Positions 34,495 through 42,725 of a stretch of DNA of 64,000 nt are shown here, one piece after another (the stretch's first letter is position 1; the number at the start of each line of letters is the position of its first letter). Both the position numbers and the translations under genes were made by a program. Source of the stretch: an uncultured Dialister sp. (GTDB lineage Bacteria; Bacillota; Negativicutes; Veillonellales; Dialisteraceae); the NCBI GenBank assembly GCA_902462205.1, contig CABQAR010000007.1:1-64000 (forward strand), in the 5' to 3' direction. The notes beneath the pieces are model-generated. The model ran no database searches and had not been told where the DNA came from. It saw only the letters and a list, made by a program, of their open reading frames with translations.

Positions 34495-36093
34495 ATGAAA
34501 CATACAAAAACTGCTGCCCTGCTCTGTGCGCTGGCAATGTCAGGCTGCTTCGCATCTTATGCGGCTCCTGCGGATGGCGACACACCGCTTGATCCATACA
34601 GAGCGGCTGTCCAGAAAATGAAAGATCTGGAAAAGGCACAAAAGGAAAACAAGACCGAAACGGCTCCGGCTGCAACGACGGAAACTGCCCCCGCAGCGGA
34701 AGTCAATTACACCGATGCCCTGATCAAAGGACTTGACCTGACCGTTTCCGACGTACAGGCTTCTGTGGAAGCAGGCACATTCAAGAACCTTTCTCCGGAA
34801 GCGCCAAAGCCGGAAGTACCGGCCGAACCCATCAGCCAGCCGGAAATCACCGAGCCTGAACCGGCTCCGGCAGAAGAAACGGAAACGCCGGCCGAACCGG
34901 AACAGAAAAAATACACCATCAGCCAGGGAGAAGCTTCCAACGAACTCTCCAAGGACGGAAATTATGAAAACGGCGTCTACACTTCAGACAAGGCAGACGA
35001 AAACGCCCTCCGCGTGCCGATGGCCTACGTCACCGCTCCTAATGCGCAGATTACGAAATCCGGTGATTCCTCCAGTACGGAAAGCTCTGAGCTGTACGGA
35101 CAGAATGCGGCGCTCCTCGCCACCCATGGCGGACGTGCCACTCTGACAGGCGCCCGCATTTCTTCCACCGGCATCGGTGCGACCGGCGCTTACGGTTACA
35201 GCAAAAGCACATATATCAATCTGACTGACTCTGATATTTCCACCAGCGGGGATTATGCGGCAGGCGTTTCTGTTTCCACCCGCGCCATGATGAAAACCTC
35301 CAACACCGCCGTTTCCACTTCCGGAAACCATTCTCCCGCCATCCGCATCGCTGAAGGCGGCGGCATACTGATTGCGGAAGGCGGCTCGTTCACCACCACC
35401 GGGACGCAGTCCCACGGCATTTATTCCAAGGGCGACGTCACCGTCGAAAACGCCACGGTGAAAGCGGAAAAATCAAAAGCGGCCGTCCTCAAAGGGAATG
35501 ATACGATCACCCTGACGAATACGGTTCTGGAAGGAAATGAGACTTCCGATGCCGTTCCGCATAACATCGTTATCTTCTCCGATGAAAAGGATATCGGGAC
35601 GATGGGCCAGCAGCACTTCGAAGTACACGGAGGCGCGCTTATCGCCCACAAAGGCGACATGTTCTACGTCACCTCCACACACGGCAAGATCACCCTGAAC
35701 GGAACCACCCTCACCAAGGACGATCCTTCCGCCAACCTGATCACCGTCGCAGGAAATGACGGCGCGAACGGCTGGGGCACACCGGGAAGCAACGGCGGCC
35801 ATCTGGAGCTCATCTGTGACGGCCAGGCTCTGGCAGGAAACATCACCGTTGACACCATTTCCAACATCAACATCACCCTGAAAAACAATTCCGTATACGA
35901 CGGTGCCATCAACATCGTCCCCAATGCGGAAGGCGGGGAGAAATACAAGACCAATGCCGATGTATTCGTGGCTGCGGGCTCCGTCTGGAACCTGACCGGC
36001 GATTCCACGCTGACGAGCCTCTACAATCTGGGGACCATCAATTACAACGGACATACGGTCACACTGGCGGGCGGAACCGTCATGAAAGGCTAA
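34495..36093 (+). CDS. Secreted beta-helix repeat protein, paralogue A
   Basis: The 532-residue exported protein has a signal peptide (MKHTKTAALLCALAMSGCFA) that ends either at a weak lipobox MSGC or at SYA-A. A Pro/Glu/Ala-rich low-complexity linker follows at about residues 45-145. Then come many short beta-strand repeats typical of a right-handed parallel beta-helix, rich in N, T, S and G. Motifs shared with the next gene are LYGQNAALLAT, GGALIAHKGDMFYVT and SVWNLTGDSTLT. There is no autotransporter barrel, S-layer domain or LPXTG. An adhesin or polysaccharide-binding role is a guess. The true start has GAGG upstream. Confidence 0.7.
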   Translation: MKHTKTAALLCALAMSGCFASYAAPADGDTPLDPYRAAVQKMKDLEKAQKENKTETAPAATTETAPAAEVNYTDALIKGLDLTVSDVQASVEAGTFKNLSPEAPKPEVPAEPISQPEITEPEPAPAEETETPAEPEQKKYTISQGEASNELSKDGNYENGVYTSDKADENALRVPMAYVTAPNAQITKSGDSSSTESSELYGQNAALLATHGGRATLTGARISSTGIGATGAYGYSKSTYINLTDSDISTSGDYAAGVSVSTRAMMKTSNTAVSTSGNHSPAIRIAEGGGILIAEGGSFTTTGTQSHGIYSKGDVTVENATVKAEKSKAAVLKGNDTITLTNTVLEGNETSDAVPHNIVIFSDEKDIGTMGQQHFEVHGGALIAHKGDMFYVTSTHGKITLNGTTLTKDDPSANLITVAGNDGANGWGTPGSNGGHLELICDGQALAGNITVDTISNINITLKNNSVYDGAINIVPNAEGGEKYKTNADVFVAAGSVWNLTGDSTLTSLYNLGTINYNGHTVTLAGGTVMKG

Positions 36094-36100
36094 GGCGCAG

Positions 36101-36132
36101 AAAAGTGTCTCTTTACGGGAGGCACTTTTTTT
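36101..36132 (+). terminator. Terminator after beta-helix gene A
   Basis: AAAGTGTCTC and GAGGCACTTT pair with one G-U, followed by seven T residues. A likely -10 (TAAAAT with TG extension) for the next gene follows within 15 bases. Confidence 0.85.
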
Positions 36133-36171
36133 GTGGTAAAATAGTCAAAACACAGAAAGAAGGTCTTGTTT

Positions 36172-37641
36172 ATGAAATATAAAATCCTTTCGCTCCTGAC
36201 AGGAGCCGCACTGATGGCTTCCGCATCCGCAAGCGCCGCGGAAAACGTACTGACCGAAGCCCAGCAGCAGGCGATTCTGAAAGGCATCGGCACATCTGTT
36301 TCAGATATCACCATCACGAAAGTAAAAAGCGGAGGCGTCTCTGCCACGGCCCCATCCGCTCCTCCGCAGACAGCAGATGGAAATATGCCCCCTCCCATGC
36401 CGGAAGGACAGCCGGGGGAAGGAATGCCGGGCGGATTCCATCCTCCGCAGGAGGTCACGCAGGGAACTGCCGCAAGGAATATCACGGAGAACGGCAGGTA
36501 CGAGAACCAGGTTTTCGGCTCTACCGGCGATAACGAAAATGCGCTCCGTATCACGGGCGCATCCGTCATCCTCTCCCAGATCGACGTGGACAAGCTTGCC
36601 GGCGCCACTTCCAATACGGAAGCTGGCGACTTCTACGGCCAGAATGCGGCGCTTCTCGCCACAGACGGCGCCAATGTCGCCATTGAAAACTCCACGGTGA
36701 ATTCCTCCGCCCAAAACGGCAATGGTATTTTCAGCTACGGAAAAGGCACGTCCGTACAGATAAAAAACACGAGCATCACCACGCGGAACGATAATTCCGG
36801 CGGCATCCAGACCACCGGCGGCGGAACGACAAATGCGGAAAACCTCGCCATCACCACCTACGGAAATTCCTCTGCCGCCATCCGCAGCGACAGGGGAGGC
36901 GGCACGGTCATCGTCAACAAGGGGACTTACGCGACCTTTGGCTACGGCTCCCCCGCCATTTATTCCACGGCGGACATCACCGTGAAGAATGCCACCCTTC
37001 GCGCCGCACAATCGGAAGCCGCCGTCATCGAGGGGAAAAACAGGATTTCCCTTGAAAACTGCACCCTCGAAGGAAGCATGAGCGACACACGCAAAATGGG
37101 CGAAAACGTCATTCATGAAGAAAATGTCCACAATATCATGCTCTACCAGTCCATGAGCGGAGATGCGGAAAACGGTCTTTCCACCTTCTCCATGACGGGA
37201 GGCAAACTGATTTCCCACAAGGGTGACGTCATCTATGTAACGAACACTGCCTGCACCATCACGCTGGACCATGTTTCCGTCACGAGCGACAATCCTGACT
37301 ACTGCCTTCTCCGCGTCGCGGGGAACAGCGCCTCGCGGGGCTGGGGCAAGGCAGGTAGCAACGGCGGAAAAGCGGATGTCACGCTGAAAAAAGAAACCCT
37401 GTCGGGAAATATCGTCGCCGACACGGTTTCCATGCTCCGCCTGTCCCTCACGGACCATTCCGTGCTAACCGGCATCATCTCCATCACTGAAAATGCGCAG
37501 AACGGAACGCCCACAGGCTCTCTGGACGTCACCATCGATAAGGATTCCGTCTGGAACCTGACCGGCGACTCCACCGTAACCACGCTATCCAACCACGGAC
37601 GCATCAATAAAAACGGGCACACGCTGACCGTATTGAAATAG
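36172..37641 (+). CDS. Secreted beta-helix repeat protein, paralogue B
   Basis: The 489-residue paralogue of the preceding gene has a standard signal peptide, MKYKILSLLTGAALMASASA, cut near ASA-AEN. A short Pro/Gly-rich linker (about 60-100: APPQTADGNMPPPMPEG) leads into beta-helix repeats. These carry FYGQNAALLAT, GGKLISHKGDVIYVT and SVWNLTGDSTVT at matching positions. The last motif ends both proteins, so the helix cap is conserved. The linkers differ in length and charge. It has its own terminator, so the two genes can be expressed independently. The export route past a possible outer membrane is not visible. Confidence 0.7.
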   Translation: MKYKILSLLTGAALMASASASAAENVLTEAQQQAILKGIGTSVSDITITKVKSGGVSATAPSAPPQTADGNMPPPMPEGQPGEGMPGGFHPPQEVTQGTAARNITENGRYENQVFGSTGDNENALRITGASVILSQIDVDKLAGATSNTEAGDFYGQNAALLATDGANVAIENSTVNSSAQNGNGIFSYGKGTSVQIKNTSITTRNDNSGGIQTTGGGTTNAENLAITTYGNSSAAIRSDRGGGTVIVNKGTYATFGYGSPAIYSTADITVKNATLRAAQSEAAVIEGKNRISLENCTLEGSMSDTRKMGENVIHEENVHNIMLYQSMSGDAENGLSTFSMTGGKLISHKGDVIYVTNTACTITLDHVSVTSDNPDYCLLRVAGNSASRGWGKAGSNGGKADVTLKKETLSGNIVADTVSMLRLSLTDHSVLTGIISITENAQNGTPTGSLDVTIDKDSVWNLTGDSTVTTLSNHGRINKNGHTLTVLK

Positions 37642-37652
37642 AAACGCCCGCG

Positions 37653-37700
37653 AAAAAGACCGGAGCGCCCATGATTTCCCATGGCTGCCTCCGGTCTTTT
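37653..37700. terminator. Bidirectional terminator
   Basis: AAAAGACCGGAG and CTCCGGTCTTTT form a perfect 12-bp stem with a long loop that itself contains a small ATGATTTCCCAT-type hairpin. It serves beta-helix gene B and the convergent hypothetical gene. Confidence 0.8.
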
Positions 37701-37709
37701 CTTATGCCT

Positions 37710-38276
37710 TCATTCCGTAAAGGAAAGCGTTTCTACCTCTGTTTCCACCTCATACGATTCTTCCCATTCCTCAGGAAGCCTGTCCATCCGGTCCCACTCT
37801 CTGGCCTCCCTGCTGTCATCCTCAATATTCATGAACGGGGAGAAATAGACAGGCTTGCGGAAATGGAGATAGCCCCTGTCAAAAATGAAACGGATTTCCT
37901 TGGTCAGGTCAATGCGGTACACTGCCTTCCCCTTGCGGGAAAGAATCTTTTTCTCATTGACCACCTGTACTTCCCTGATGACCTGTCCGACAGGAAAATC
38001 CTCCTGCTCCACCTCGGGCCGGCTCGAATGGATGTCCTTTTCCTCCGCTTCCGTGAAAATCCATTCTATGGCTTCCGTCTTTTCGCCGCCATACTCCTTC
38101 ATGCGGAGCTCCTGCGTCAGAATATAGCTCTTACCGCCGATATAAAGTCCGATCGGCAGCAGGTAGACCGGATGGAAAATGGACGGGTCATGCCTGTACT
38201 TTTCAAACACCTTCCCCGGCATTTTCCTGCATGCCCGTATCGTTTCCTCTGAAAATTTCAAATCCAAGATATCCAT
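37710..38276 (-). CDS. Hypothetical protein
   Basis: I do not recognise this gene. The 188-residue product is soluble, acidic at the C-terminus (many Glu, ending ETEVETLSFTE), and has no signal peptide or membrane segment. A conserved-looking core runs FHPVYLLPIGLYIGGKSYIL, then KGKAVYRIDLTKEIRFIFDR. The composition fits a beta-rich fold. It reads in the same direction as upp, with an intervening hairpin. Base composition is like its neighbours, so the reading frame is probably real. Confidence 0.65.
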   Translation of the reverse strand: MDILDLKFSEETIRACRKMPGKVFEKYRHDPSIFHPVYLLPIGLYIGGKSYILTQELRMKEYGGEKTEAIEWIFTEAEEKDIHSSRPEVEQEDFPVGQVIREVQVVNEKKILSRKGKAVYRIDLTKEIRFIFDRGYLHFRKPVYFSPFMNIEDDSREAREWDRMDRLPEEWEESYEVETEVETLSFTE

Positions 38277-38295
38277 GTGTTCTGCCTTTTCAGAT

Positions 38296-38332
38296 GAAAT
38301 ATCCGCCCCTGCAAACCAGAGGCGGATATTTC
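38296..38332. terminator. Hairpin after upp (probable terminator)
   Basis: GAAATATCCGCC and GGCGGATATTTC form a perfect 12-bp stem. The T-tail on the minus strand is short (ATTTC), so termination may be partial. Confidence 0.6.
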
Positions 38333-38349
38333 ATTCCGTACCTTTCCAA

Positions 38350-38973
38350 TTATTTCGTGCCGAAAATCCTGTCGCCCGCATCTCCGAGTCCAGGCAGAAT
38401 GTATTTCTTTTCATTCAGCTGGCGGTCAAGGGCCGCCGTATAAATCGGCACATCCGGATGCGCCTTGTTGACAACCTCCACCCCTTCCGGCGCTGCCACA
38501 AGGCACATGAATTTAATATTCTTTGCGCCTTTTGCGCGCATCATGTCGATGGCCGCCACCGCGCTCCCGCCGGTTGCCAGCATGGGATCGATCAGGATGA
38601 AATCACGGTTCTCCGCATCCGGAAGCTTGCAGTAGTATTCCACAGGCTTCGCGGTGACAGGGTCACGGTACAGGCCGATGACGCCGACACGGGCAGAAGG
38701 CATGAGCTCCAGAAGCCCGTCCATCATTCCGAAACCGGCGCGCAGGATCGGTACGATTCCGACCTTCTTTCCTGCCACGCGCCTGCCTTTCATTTTTTCA
38801 AGAGGCGTTTCAATTTCCACCTCTTCCATGGGAAGGTCCCTTGTCAGCTCATACCCCATCAGCAGGGTGATTTCCCTTAAGAGCTTTCTGAAATCGCCGG
38901 AACTTGTATCCTTCTGGCGCATAATCGTTAATTTGTGCTGGATAAGCGGATGATCGATGACTTGAATCTGCAT
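38350..38973 (-). CDS. upp: Uracil phosphoribosyltransferase
   Basis: Salvages uracil with PRPP to UMP. The 207-residue protein starts MQIQVIDHPLIQHKLTIMRQ. It holds KKVGIVPILRAGFGMMDGLL and the PRPP loop FILIDPMLATGGSAVAAIDM near residue 125-144. Near the C-terminus DVPIYTAALDRQLNEKKYIL precedes GLGDAGDRIFGTK, the uracil-binding tail. A longer upstream reading is rejected because AGGAGGAAAC precedes this ATG. Confidence 0.96.
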   Translation of the reverse strand: MQIQVIDHPLIQHKLTIMRQKDTSSGDFRKLLREITLLMGYELTRDLPMEEVEIETPLEKMKGRRVAGKKVGIVPILRAGFGMMDGLLELMPSARVGVIGLYRDPVTAKPVEYYCKLPDAENRDFILIDPMLATGGSAVAAIDMMRAKGAKNIKFMCLVAAPEGVEVVNKAHPDVPIYTAALDRQLNEKKYILPGLGDAGDRIFGTK

Positions 38974-39083
38974 TATGTTTCCTCCTCTTACACTCTTCTC
39001 AGATTTTTCTTTTATAATTTTATCACTTTTTTCTCCCCCTGTCTTTATTCGAGAAAAACGCCACGGATAAATGGCCTGCCGCA

Positions 39084-39112
39084 TTGTAACACGCACAGGA
39101 TGATGGTATAAT
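39084..39112 (+). promoter_or_regulatory. Promoter of the alanine dehydrogenase-like/GltS-like operon
   Basis: TTGTAA, 17 bases and a perfect TATAAT, 50 bases before the start codon. Confidence 0.7.
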
Positions 39113-39162
39113 TTTCACATTCCAAAAATTTAATCCGTATATTTAGAAAAGGAGCATATAAA

Positions 39163-40326
39163 ATGAAATTTGGCATTCTCAAAGACATCAAATCAGATGA
39201 ATACCGTGTCATCTGCACCCCGGCAGAAGTTGCCATGATTGCCCGTACAGGGAGCGAAGTCCTTCTCCAGAAGGGCGCCGGCACAGGAGCCGGTTTCCAG
39301 GACGAGGACTATGTGGAAGTCGGCGCCAAGCTCGTAGACTCCATGGAAGAAATCTACGGCCAGTGCGACTTCGTCGCCAAGGTCAAAGAGCTGGAAGAGC
39401 GGGAATTCGGACTGCTCCGTGAAAACCAGCTCCTCTTCACCTGCCTCCACCCGGCAGCCCATCCGGCAGAAGTCGACGCCCTTCTCAAAAGCAAGGTCAT
39501 CGCTTTCACGGCAGAAGACTCCCATCGCTTCGGTTCCCCGAACTGTGAAGCCGCCGGAAAATTAGGCGCCATGATGGGACTGGAAAGCCTTCTTTCCTAC
39601 AACGGAGGCCGCGGTAAATTTGTCAACGGACTCGGCGGTGCTCCCGGCATCCACGCCCTCGTCATCGGAGCCGGCGTCGTTGGCCGTGCCTGCATCGGAA
39701 TCCTCCATTCCCTCGGCGCCCATGTGACCGTCATGGATATCAACGTAGGCGTCCTCCGCGATATAGGCAGACAGTTTAATGAAGAAGTCGATACCATGAT
39801 TTCCAACCATTACAATCTTGAAAAAATCCTCCCCACCGTCGACGTCGTTTACAACTGCGTCCGCTGGCCGAAAAACTCCACGGAATACATGATTGATCGT
39901 AAAATGGTCCGTTCCATGGGAAAAGGCGCTGTCATCGTGGATATTTCCAACGACGTCGGTGCGATCGAGACCTTCCACGAAACCACCCATTCCAATCCCC
40001 GTTATATCGAAGAAGGCGTCGTCCATTACTGCGTAAGCAATATTCCTGCCGCCATCGCAGGTTCCACCTCCCAGGCATATGCTGCTTCCGTACTTCCCCA
40101 TTTCCTTTCCATCATCAACAACGGCGTGGAAAAGGCCTGCGCAAAAGACGGCTTCCTCCGCCGTTCCCTGACCGCCTACAAAGGCTACCTCACCCATGAA
40201 GAAACAAGCGCGATTCAGAACAAGCCGTGGATCCAGCCGGAAATCATTCTGGGCATCAGCGGCGGAGAACTCGACCCCGCGCCGAAGACAACCGTTTCCA
40301 AATCCACCAACTTCATCAAACTGTAA
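39163..40326 (+). CDS. Alanine dehydrogenase/PNT-family protein
   Basis: The 387-residue protein has the AlaDH/transhydrogenase N-terminal start FGILKDIKSDEYRVICTPAE. A Rossmann motif, VIGAGVVGRACIGILHSLGA, lies near residue 168. The segment ENQLLFTCLHPAAHPAEVD is the family substrate loop, and VVHYCVSNIPAAIAGSTSQAYA corresponds to the HYCVANMPGAV block of alanine dehydrogenase. It diverges from textbook Ald, for example in the GVPKEIK start, so substrate or role may differ (alanine, or a related oxidative deamination). It is co-transcribed with a GltS-like transporter 22 bases downstream. Confidence 0.75.
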   Translation: MKFGILKDIKSDEYRVICTPAEVAMIARTGSEVLLQKGAGTGAGFQDEDYVEVGAKLVDSMEEIYGQCDFVAKVKELEEREFGLLRENQLLFTCLHPAAHPAEVDALLKSKVIAFTAEDSHRFGSPNCEAAGKLGAMMGLESLLSYNGGRGKFVNGLGGAPGIHALVIGAGVVGRACIGILHSLGAHVTVMDINVGVLRDIGRQFNEEVDTMISNHYNLEKILPTVDVVYNCVRWPKNSTEYMIDRKMVRSMGKGAVIVDISNDVGAIETFHETTHSNPRYIEEGVVHYCVSNIPAAIAGSTSQAYAASVLPHFLSIINNGVEKACAKDGFLRRSLTAYKGYLTHEETSAIQNKPWIQPEIILGISGGELDPAPKTTVSKSTNFIKL

Positions 40327-40348
40327 TGAATGAAAGAGAGGACACCCT

Positions 40349-41707
40349 ATGTCTGTTACCGACTTCCTCATAGACTTCTCCATCGCTTCCGTATTCATCC
40401 TCATCGGACAGATGCTGCGTGCCAAGGTAGGCTTCATCCAGAAATTCTTCATGCCCTCCGCCATGGTGGCCGGCATCCTCGCGCTGGCACTCCGCTACAC
40501 CGACCTTCTTCCCTTCTCCAAGGGAATCGGAAGCTATGCAGGCACCCTTATCATCCTGATATTCGCAGCTGTCGGATTACAGGGCTTCGAACTCAGAAAG
40601 CAGGACATGAAAGCGGAAATAGCCCGCCTCGGTTCCTATTTCTGCTATAAGACACTGGCGCAGACCATCCAGTTCAGCCTGCCCGTCATCTTCTCCATCC
40701 TTGTCATCTCCTCCCTGTTTCCTGATATCAACTACGCTTTCGGGCTCCTTCTCGCCTCCGGCTTTTCCGGCGGGCACGGCACGGCTGCTGCGGTAGGTTC
40801 CTCCCTTGCACAGCTGGGCTTTGAAGATGCGAAAGACATCGGCATGACCTGCGCGACGGTCGGCATGCTTGCCGGCATCTTCGGAGGTCTCATCTTCACG
40901 AAACTGGCGGCTGCCAAAGGATACACAAGGTATATCAAAGACTTCTCCTACATTTCCGGCGACCTGCGCACCGGTCTGATCTCTAAAGAAAACCAGCAGT
41001 CCCTGGGAAACGAGACCATATCCTCCACGGCGCTCGACACGATCGCCTTCCACCTGTCCCTCCTACTGACCACCTCCGGTCTTGGCTGGGGTGCGGCCCG
41101 GCTCATCAATAACGCCACGGGACTTGACCTGCCAAGCTACCTGCTGTCCTTCCTCATCGGCATCGCCATGTTCCTCCTGCTGAAACGGACACCGGCGCAG
41201 GGCTATATCGACAACAGAGTCATCAGCCGCATCTCAGGAACAGCCACGGACTACCTCGTTTTCTTCGGCATCGCTTCCATCAAGATTCCGATCGTCCTGA
41301 AATACGCAGTCCCTCTTTCCCTCCTCCTCCTCGTCGGTATGATTATCGTCATCTACATGCTCTGGACAGTAGGTCCGCAAATGAATAACGAAGCATGGTT
41401 CGAACGTTCCCTCTTCGTTTACGGCTACTCCACCGGCGTTTTTGCCATCGGCTTCGTCCTGCTCCGTATCGTTGATCCGGAAAACCGCTCAAAAACACTG
41501 AACGATACAGCGATCGTCGGCTCATTGAATACCCCGATCGAAATGTTCGCCTGGTCCTTCGGTCCTCTGATGCTCATGCACGACCAGCACTGGCTGTTCT
41601 GCGGCATCTACCTCGCACTCACGATCGCCTGCTTCGTAGTATGCAGGATCTTCGGCTGGTGGTGGGGCGGACTCCCCAAAGCCCGTCCAGCCCTCGCGGA
41701 AAAATAA
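40349..41707 (+). CDS. GltS-like (ESS family) sodium:glutamate symporter
   Basis: The 452-residue membrane protein has about 11-12 hydrophobic segments. The glycine-rich reentrant loop LLASGFSGGHGTAAAVGSSL, diagnostic of the ESS/GltS family, lies near residue 140. A second-half counterpart is FVYGYSTGVFAIGFVLLRIV. It probably imports glutamate or a related amino acid with sodium. Coupling to an alanine-dehydrogenase-like enzyme suggests uptake of an amino acid for deamination. The gene ends in a terminator with a duplicated arm. Confidence 0.82.
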   Translation: MSVTDFLIDFSIASVFILIGQMLRAKVGFIQKFFMPSAMVAGILALALRYTDLLPFSKGIGSYAGTLIILIFAAVGLQGFELRKQDMKAEIARLGSYFCYKTLAQTIQFSLPVIFSILVISSLFPDINYAFGLLLASGFSGGHGTAAAVGSSLAQLGFEDAKDIGMTCATVGMLAGIFGGLIFTKLAAAKGYTRYIKDFSYISGDLRTGLISKENQQSLGNETISSTALDTIAFHLSLLLTTSGLGWGAARLINNATGLDLPSYLLSFLIGIAMFLLLKRTPAQGYIDNRVISRISGTATDYLVFFGIASIKIPIVLKYAVPLSLLLLVGMIIVIYMLWTVGPQMNNEAWFERSLFVYGYSTGVFAIGFVLLRIVDPENRSKTLNDTAIVGSLNTPIEMFAWSFGPLMLMHDQHWLFCGIYLALTIACFVVCRIFGWWWGGLPKARPALAEK

Positions 41708-41713
41708 TGAAAC

Positions 41714-41776
41714 AAGAAAACCGATCCTTCAAGAAAACCGATCCTTCAAGGAACCTTCCCAAAGGATCGGTTTTTT
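41714..41776 (+). terminator. Terminator with tandemly duplicated 5' arm
   Basis: AAGAAAACCGATCCTTC occurs twice in direct tandem (41714-41730 and 41731-41747). Each copy can pair with the single downstream AAGGATCGGTTTT followed by T residues. Two alternative terminator hairpins are therefore possible. Confidence 0.85.
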
Positions 41777-41897
41777 CTTTGTATTAGACAATAAATCCTC
41801 GCAAACCACCATGAATACCAGCTAAAAAACTATCAACTAACAACTATCCCCCATTTTAGGGACACATTCATTCTCGTCCTCCCGGAGAGCATCACCC

Positions 41898-41941
41898 GTC
41901 AGTCTTCGACTGCCACCTCTTCTAAAGAAGAGGGCTTTTTT
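41898..41941 (+). repeat. Double-hairpin intergenic repeat, copy 1
   Basis: CAGTC-TTC-GACTG is followed two bases later by CCTCTTCT-AA-AGAAGAGG and a T-run. It has the same two-hairpin plan as copy 2 (42321-42360). It lies in a gene-free stretch of about 900 bases. Confidence 0.6.
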
Positions 41942-42081
41942 ATTTCCTATTCTTACCCATATCCTATGCCAGATCCTTCGCTCATCGTCTTATTTAGGAT
42001 ACACAGCTGCAAACATTCTATTCTTCCCACCGCTCGAGGATGACGGCAGATAAGAAATGCTATCGGTAAAAAGCTTTTGCC

Positions 42082-42196
42082 CGTCATTCTTGAATGGAGC
42101 GATGACAAGCGAACGATTTCTGAAGGAATGAAATGACGCACAAAAATCTGTGAGACACCATACCCTACTAACGGGAGCGGTAAGAATCTGGGCAAC
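42082..42196 (+). repeat. Intergenic repeat element, left copy of an inverted pair
   Basis: Begins CGTCATTCTTGAATGGAGCG and ends near GCGGTAAGAATCTGGGCAA. It aligns with the reverse complement of 42395-42515 over about 115 bases, with shared ATGACAAG, CCATACCC and GCGGTAAG blocks and one internal indel of about 11 bases. A third, partial and more decayed relative lies at about 41970-42046. Confidence 0.7.
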
Positions 42197-42320
42197 GGTT
42201 ACAGTTTCTAAATACTATTCCCATGCTTCCACCGCACACGGGGGAAGTACTACCGTATGGCAGGGATAGGGGCAAGTATGCGTATACAAATTTTCCTCAC
42301 TGCCCCAACTTGACCCTATC

Positions 42321-42360
42321 GTCAGCGTTGCTGACACTTCCCCTGTCATTCAGGGGAAGC
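42321..42360 (+). repeat. Double-hairpin intergenic repeat, copy 2
   Basis: GTCAGC-GTT-GCTGAC is followed by CTTCCCCTG-TCATT-CAGGGGAAG. It has the same order and spacing as copy 1, with compensatory differences in both stems. Confidence 0.65.
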
Positions 42361-42394
42361 TTTCTTGTTCACCATTTAATGCCATTCCTCTCTG

Positions 42395-42515
42395 CCAAAT
42401 CCTTACCGCGCCCTTCTGTCGGGTATGGCGTTTCAGACACTTTTACAGCGTCGCTTCCCTCCTCGAAAAGTGCTTCACTTGTCATCATTCCGCTACGCTC
42501 CATTCGAGGATGACG
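42395..42515 (-). repeat. Intergenic repeat element, right copy of an inverted pair
   Basis: The reverse complement starts CGTCATCCTCGAATGGAGCG and ends GCGCGGTAAGGATTTGG, matching the left copy in order and length. Frames through it are short and unlike any protein, so it is treated as non-coding. Confidence 0.7.
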
Positions 42516-42528
42516 GCAAACAAGGAAA

Positions 42529-42572
42529 CTGACTATTGACATCTGATTTCTGACTACTGACTACTGACTCCT
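42529..42572 (+). repeat. Degenerate CTGACTA array
   Basis: About six imperfect units based on CTGACTA follow one another (CTGACTATTGACATCTGATT, then TCTGACTACTGACTACTGAC). It resembles short tandem heptamer-like repeats found between genes in several bacterial groups. Confidence 0.6.
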
Positions 42573-42604
42573 CGTCGCTTCATTACTCTGTCGCGGCGCA
42601 CCAC

Positions 42605-42654
42605 AATTCCTAATTCCTCATTCCAAATTCCTAATTTATTATGATTCCTCATTT
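42605..42654 (+). repeat. Degenerate ATTCCTA array
   Basis: About six imperfect ATTCCTA/ATTCCTC units are separated from the CTGACTA array by a G+C-rich GTCGCGGCGCACCAC spacer. No coding potential. Confidence 0.6.
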
Positions 42655-42683
42655 CTTACCGTTTCTCAAAGTTTTTGGGCATG

Positions 42684-42716
42684 AAAAAAACACAGGCGTA
42701 TGCCTGTGTTTTTCTT
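42684..42716 (-). terminator. yebC terminator
   Basis: AAAACACAGGC and GCCTGTGTTTT pair perfectly around a four-base loop, with seven T residues on the minus strand. This ends the long ffh-rpsP-trmD-yebC operon. Confidence 0.88.
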
Positions 42717-42725
42717 TTTATTCCA

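Noticed and set aside
42529..42654. CRISPR array
   Set aside because: Units are about seven bases, degenerate and without spacers. There are no cas genes in the window.
41780..42725. Remnant of an insertion sequence
   Set aside because: Inverted repeats are present, but no frame resembles a transposase and the inner 200 bases are non-coding. Reported instead as intergenic repeats.
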